Of a stretch of 9,010 nt of DNA, positions 7,026-9,010 are shown piece after piece. The DNA comes from CAYUUR01 sp052034685 (lineage in GTDB: Bacteria; Patescibacteriota; Saccharimonadia; Saccharimonadales; CAYUUR01). Location: positions 1-9,010 of the forward strand of contig JBPOIH010000004.1 of assembly GCA_052034685.1 (NCBI GenBank), in the 5' to 3' direction. How positions within the stretch are numbered: the first letter of the stretch is position 1; the number at the start of each line of letters is the position of its first letter. Position numbers and translations under genes: made by a program. The notes under the pieces were generated by a model. The model had not been told where the DNA came from. It was given only the letters and a program-made list of their open reading frames with translations, and searched no databases.

Positions 7026-7715
7026 ATGGCTAAACGTCGAGTATTTGTATTTTCCTTTTTGCTCATCACTATTTGTTTGCTTATATTTATGGCTGTAAGT
7101 TATGTAAACTCTTTTAATGAAGTTAGAATCATCTTAAGGCAACCACCTTCGGAATCTGTCACTGTAAAAATCTATGCTTTAAGTGACCATGAATCATCAG
7201 TTGAAGACTATAAAGACAAAACACCATTGAAAGAAACAAATACCGATGTTGATTTACGCCTCAAAAATGGTGAGTACGTTGTAGTAATTCCTGCAGGCAC
7301 AGTTTATGAACCGCAAGTGCAAGAGTTCGCCGTTGATGCATCACGTAAGGATGTTGTAGTACTACCTCGTTATAGTAGTCAAACCTTAGAATCACAACTC
7401 AATGAACAAAGATCAGACATACGATCAATGCTATACGCGCAATATGATTTTTTAAACCCTAAGAAGCGGTTGTATGTATTTCTTGACGAGAAGATACACC
7501 TACAAGGAGAGTGGTATACTGCCACCGTTCGTGAACTGATTCCTGGTAGAAACAAGTCTGATATATATCGTATCGTAGCACAAAAGAAAGGGGGCAAGTG
7601 GGTTCTAGTAACTACTCCCCCTGATCTCGTTATTAGTAATGTGCGATATCCTGATATACCCAGAGAGGTCCTCCTCGACCTAAACCGACGTCAATCTATA
7701 GCTGACTTACAGTAA
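7026..7715 (+). CDS. Small single-pass membrane protein with PEGA-like region, function unknown
   Basis: 229 residues, starting 1 base after the previous stop with a perfect AGGAGG. MAKRR is followed by one transmembrane helix (about 6-27), so the remainder is predicted outside the membrane. Residues 31-115 look like a beta-rich, PEGA-like fold: VRIILRQPP, then RLKNGEYVVVIPAGT in the position of the PEGA G-x-Y/H block. The match is weaker than in the preceding protein. Residues about 118-145 are probably helical. Residues 146-222 form an unrecognised domain containing GEWYTATVREL and GGKWVLVTTPPDL. A VirB8/NTF2-like fold is a guess from the single anchor plus curved-sheet pattern only. The layout parallels the preceding gene, suggesting an old duplication or a paired function. 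It is AT-rich near its start: bases 7081-7140 contain 17 G/C of 60. Its 3' end overlaps recF. Confidence 0.75.
   Translation: MAKRRVFVFSFLLITICLLIFMAVSYVNSFNEVRIILRQPPSESVTVKIYALSDHESSVEDYKDKTPLKETNTDVDLRLKNGEYVVVIPAGTVYEPQVQEFAVDASRKDVVVLPRYSSQTLESQLNEQRSDIRSMLYAQYDFLNPKKRLYVFLDEKIHLQGEWYTATVRELIPGRNKSDIYRIVAQKKGGKWVLVTTPPDLVISNVRYPDIPREVLLDLNRRQSIADLQ
7696..7715. other. Convergent 3' overlap of the envelope operon and recF
   Basis: The + strand gene stops with TAA at 7713-7715 and recF on the - strand stops with TAG (CTA at 7696-7698), so 20 bases code on both strands. I see no GC-rich hairpin followed by a T-run on either side of this junction. Transcription of each unit may therefore run into the other or end by another mechanism. 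Confidence 0.8.
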
Positions 7716-8754
7716 TAAGATGGGCGGCTTGGAACTGTTTCTTTGCCACGTCGGCATCGGTTGTCGTGATAAAGGTCTGATAGTTCGTCAGGTACTTTGT
7801 TAGGGCCTTACGTCGCGCACCGTCTAACTCACTGAAGACGTCGTCAAGTAGTAGGAGGGGTTTTTCTTGGCGAGCACGTTCAAGTAGTTGTAGTTCGATT
7901 ATCTTGAGCGTGAGCAGTAGTGTACGAATCTCACCGCGCGAGGCGGTTTGTTGCTGTAGGTGACCATTTAAGAAAACTACAATATCTTCACGGTGTGGAC
8001 CAGCTGAAGTGAAACCACGTAAGGTATCAAGCTGGTGTCTTTCTTCTAGTTTTTGATGTAGGTACGATCCGTAGTTTTGCGCAGGTATATCAGGTTGGTA
8101 GACAATTTTTACTATGTTCTCTCTACCGGCAATCGCACTATATGTCTGACTGGCAAGCTCGTTTATTGATTCGATGAGTTCAAGCCGCTTCTGGACAATT
8201 ACCGCACCAAACTCGCTCAGCCGCAAGTCCCAGACGAACAATTGATCTTTGGCGATGAATTCCTGTTTTTTGAGCAAGTTGTTTCTTTGCAGTAATGTTC
8301 TTTTATAATTTGCCCAGGTTTTACTGTACGTTCCATCAATCTGCTCAATGATTGTGTCCAGAAACTCTCTTCTCAGGTCTGGCGCACCAACCAAGAACTG
8401 AAGATGATTAGGCTCAAATAAAACCGCAGGTATTGTCTGAGCTGTACTTATTCGGAGATATGATTTATCGCCGAGAGTGAGTGTTTTTTTGAGCTTACCG
8501 AGTTCTTCCTGTATCTTAATTGTTCGCGTGACGTCGGGTGTGTCGGCGTCAATACGGGCCCATTCAGCTGTATGCGCTATGAGTTCTTGGTCTTTTGCCC
8601 GAAATGACTTACCGCGACAAATCATCAGTATTGCCTCTAAGAGATTCGTTTTACCACTAGCATTCGGTCCAATAATTATATTCACACCGTCTTCAAACTC
8701 AAACGAGGCATCCTCGTACGATCTGAAGTGCTGGAGGCGAATATCGGTAATCAT
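7696..8754 (-). CDS. recF: DNA replication and repair protein RecF
   Basis: 352 residues, a usual RecF length. RecF is a cytoplasmic SMC/Rad50-like ATPase that acts with RecO and RecR to load RecA at single-stranded gaps. The N-terminus ITDIRLQHFRSYE is the RecF pattern. Walker A is GPNASGKT (29-36). FEPNHLQFLVGAPDLRREF (113-131) is the conserved RecF block. GPHRED (252-257) precedes the ABC signature SRGEIR (272-277). Walker B and the D-loop are LLLLDDVFSELD (300-311). All ATPase motifs are intact. The ATG at 8752-8754 (read on the - strand) gives the expected N-terminus, although only a weak AGG lies just upstream. It follows dnaN by 17 bases and is probably co-transcribed with it. Its 3' end overlaps the convergent membrane-protein gene by 20 bases. 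Confidence 0.96.
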   Translation of the reverse strand: MITDIRLQHFRSYEDASFEFEDGVNIIIGPNASGKTNLLEAILMICRGKSFRAKDQELIAHTAEWARIDADTPDVTRTIKIQEELGKLKKTLTLGDKSYLRISTAQTIPAVLFEPNHLQFLVGAPDLRREFLDTIIEQIDGTYSKTWANYKRTLLQRNNLLKKQEFIAKDQLFVWDLRLSEFGAVIVQKRLELIESINELASQTYSAIAGRENIVKIVYQPDIPAQNYGSYLHQKLEERHQLDTLRGFTSAGPHREDIVVFLNGHLQQQTASRGEIRTLLLTLKIIELQLLERARQEKPLLLLDDVFSELDGARRKALTKYLTNYQTFITTTDADVAKKQFQAAHLITVSQL

Positions 8755-8771
8755 GAACCTATTGTATCGAA
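8755..8771 (-). other. dnaN-recF intergenic spacer
   Basis: 17 bases between the dnaN stop and the recF ATG. The only Shine-Dalgarno-like element is AGG at 8758-8760, close to the start. No promoter or hairpin fits, so recF expression probably depends on the dnaN transcript. Confidence 0.7.
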
Positions 8772-9010
8772 CTAGCTCTTCAGCGGCATGATTATGTGTG
8801 TGTAGTCTTTGTTTTGGACGGCGCGCAGCACGCTTGGCTCTAACTTACCATTAAAGCTAAATTCTACTTCTTCGCCACCAACCGCATTAAGTGCATCGAG
8901 TAGGTAACGGGAATTTAATGTAATCTCACCACTGCCAGAAACTTTTGCTGGTGCACTGGCGGTGTTTTCACCAAGCTGAGAAGCTATTGAATGGATACTG
9001 ATTGTTTGTG
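8772..9010 (-). CDS. dnaN: DNA polymerase III beta sliding clamp, C-terminal part (runs off the window)
   Basis: The - strand frame ending in TAG (CTA at 8772-8774) is open to the window edge and gives 78 complete codons before the stop. The visible part is domain III of the beta clamp: SGSGEITLNSRYLLDALNAV, then VEFSFNGKLEPSVLRAV and the characteristic end YTHIIMPLKS, matching the clamp C-terminus with its I-M-P motif. The clamp encircles DNA and tethers polymerase III and other partners. The N-terminal two-thirds lie beyond base 9010. The dnaN-recF order is the usual one near bacterial origins, which suggests dnaA lies further right. Confidence 0.93.
   Translation of the reverse strand, partial: QTISIHSIASQLGENTASAPAKVSGSGEITLNSRYLLDALNAVGGEEVEFSFNGKLEPSVLRAVQNKDYTHIIMPLKS

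Noticed and set aside
7666..7681. Hairpin AGGTC-CTCCTC-GACCT near the convergent gene ends
   Set aside because: The stem is only 5 bp, no T-run follows on either strand, and it lies inside coding sequence. Not a credible intrinsic terminator.
8647..8670. Walker A of RecF reads GPNASGKT, with Ala where E. coli has Gly
   Set aside because: N-A-x-G-K-T is a normal variant in RecF of Gram-positive bacteria, so it is not a defect.
8477..8791. Open frame of 104 codons on the + strand over recF
   Set aside because: It is the mirror of the conserved N-terminal RecF coding sequence, with no recognisable product.
1..9010. tRNA, rRNA, CRISPR array, insertion sequence or attachment site
   Set aside because: None seen: no cloverleaf-like sequence between genes, no spaced direct repeats, no transposase or terminal inverted repeats, and almost no non-coding DNA to hold them.

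Overview
The window looks like a chromosomal segment of a Candidate Phyla Radiation (Patescibacteria) bacterium, most likely Saccharibacteria (TM7). This is inferred, from memory, from the style of the very large cell-wall-hydrolase proteins. It has not been tested by a database search. TGA serves as an ordinary stop codon (for example at the end of the 1229-residue gene), which argues against the UGA-glycine code of Gracilibacteria/SR1. Coding density is very high and no gene-free stretch exceeds about 25 bases.

Left part (1-7715, + strand): the last 30 codons of an unidentified gene, then four tightly packed genes that probably form one operon. The first (117-3806) is a giant membrane-anchored protein with a C-terminal SGNH hydrolase domain and a LAS-type zinc peptidase (MepA/VanX-like). 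The second (3794-6385) begins with a membrane or signal segment followed by four enzyme domains: SGNH hydrolase, phage-tail-type lysozyme, amidase_3 and NlpC/P60-like cysteine peptidase. The third and fourth (6386-7024 and 7026-7715) are small single-pass membrane proteins with PEGA or PEGA-like beta domains and unrecognised C-terminal domains. Junctions are 11 or 20 bases apart at the start, then a 13-base (or 4-base ATGA) overlap, 0 bases and 1 base.

Right part (7696-9010, - strand): recF (complete) and the 3' end of dnaN, separated by 17 bases, in the classic dnaN-recF order. This suggests dnaA and the replication origin lie further right. recF and the last operon gene converge and their 3' ends overlap by 20 bases, with no visible terminator.

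Working together (inference): the two large proteins carry activities able to cut the main bond types of peptidoglycan (glycan strand, muramoyl-L-alanine amide, stem-peptide bonds), plus two esterase-like domains that could remove O-acetyl groups. The PEGA proteins could be envelope partners. For an epibiont with a small genome this set would suit either remodelling of its own wall or penetration of a host wall.
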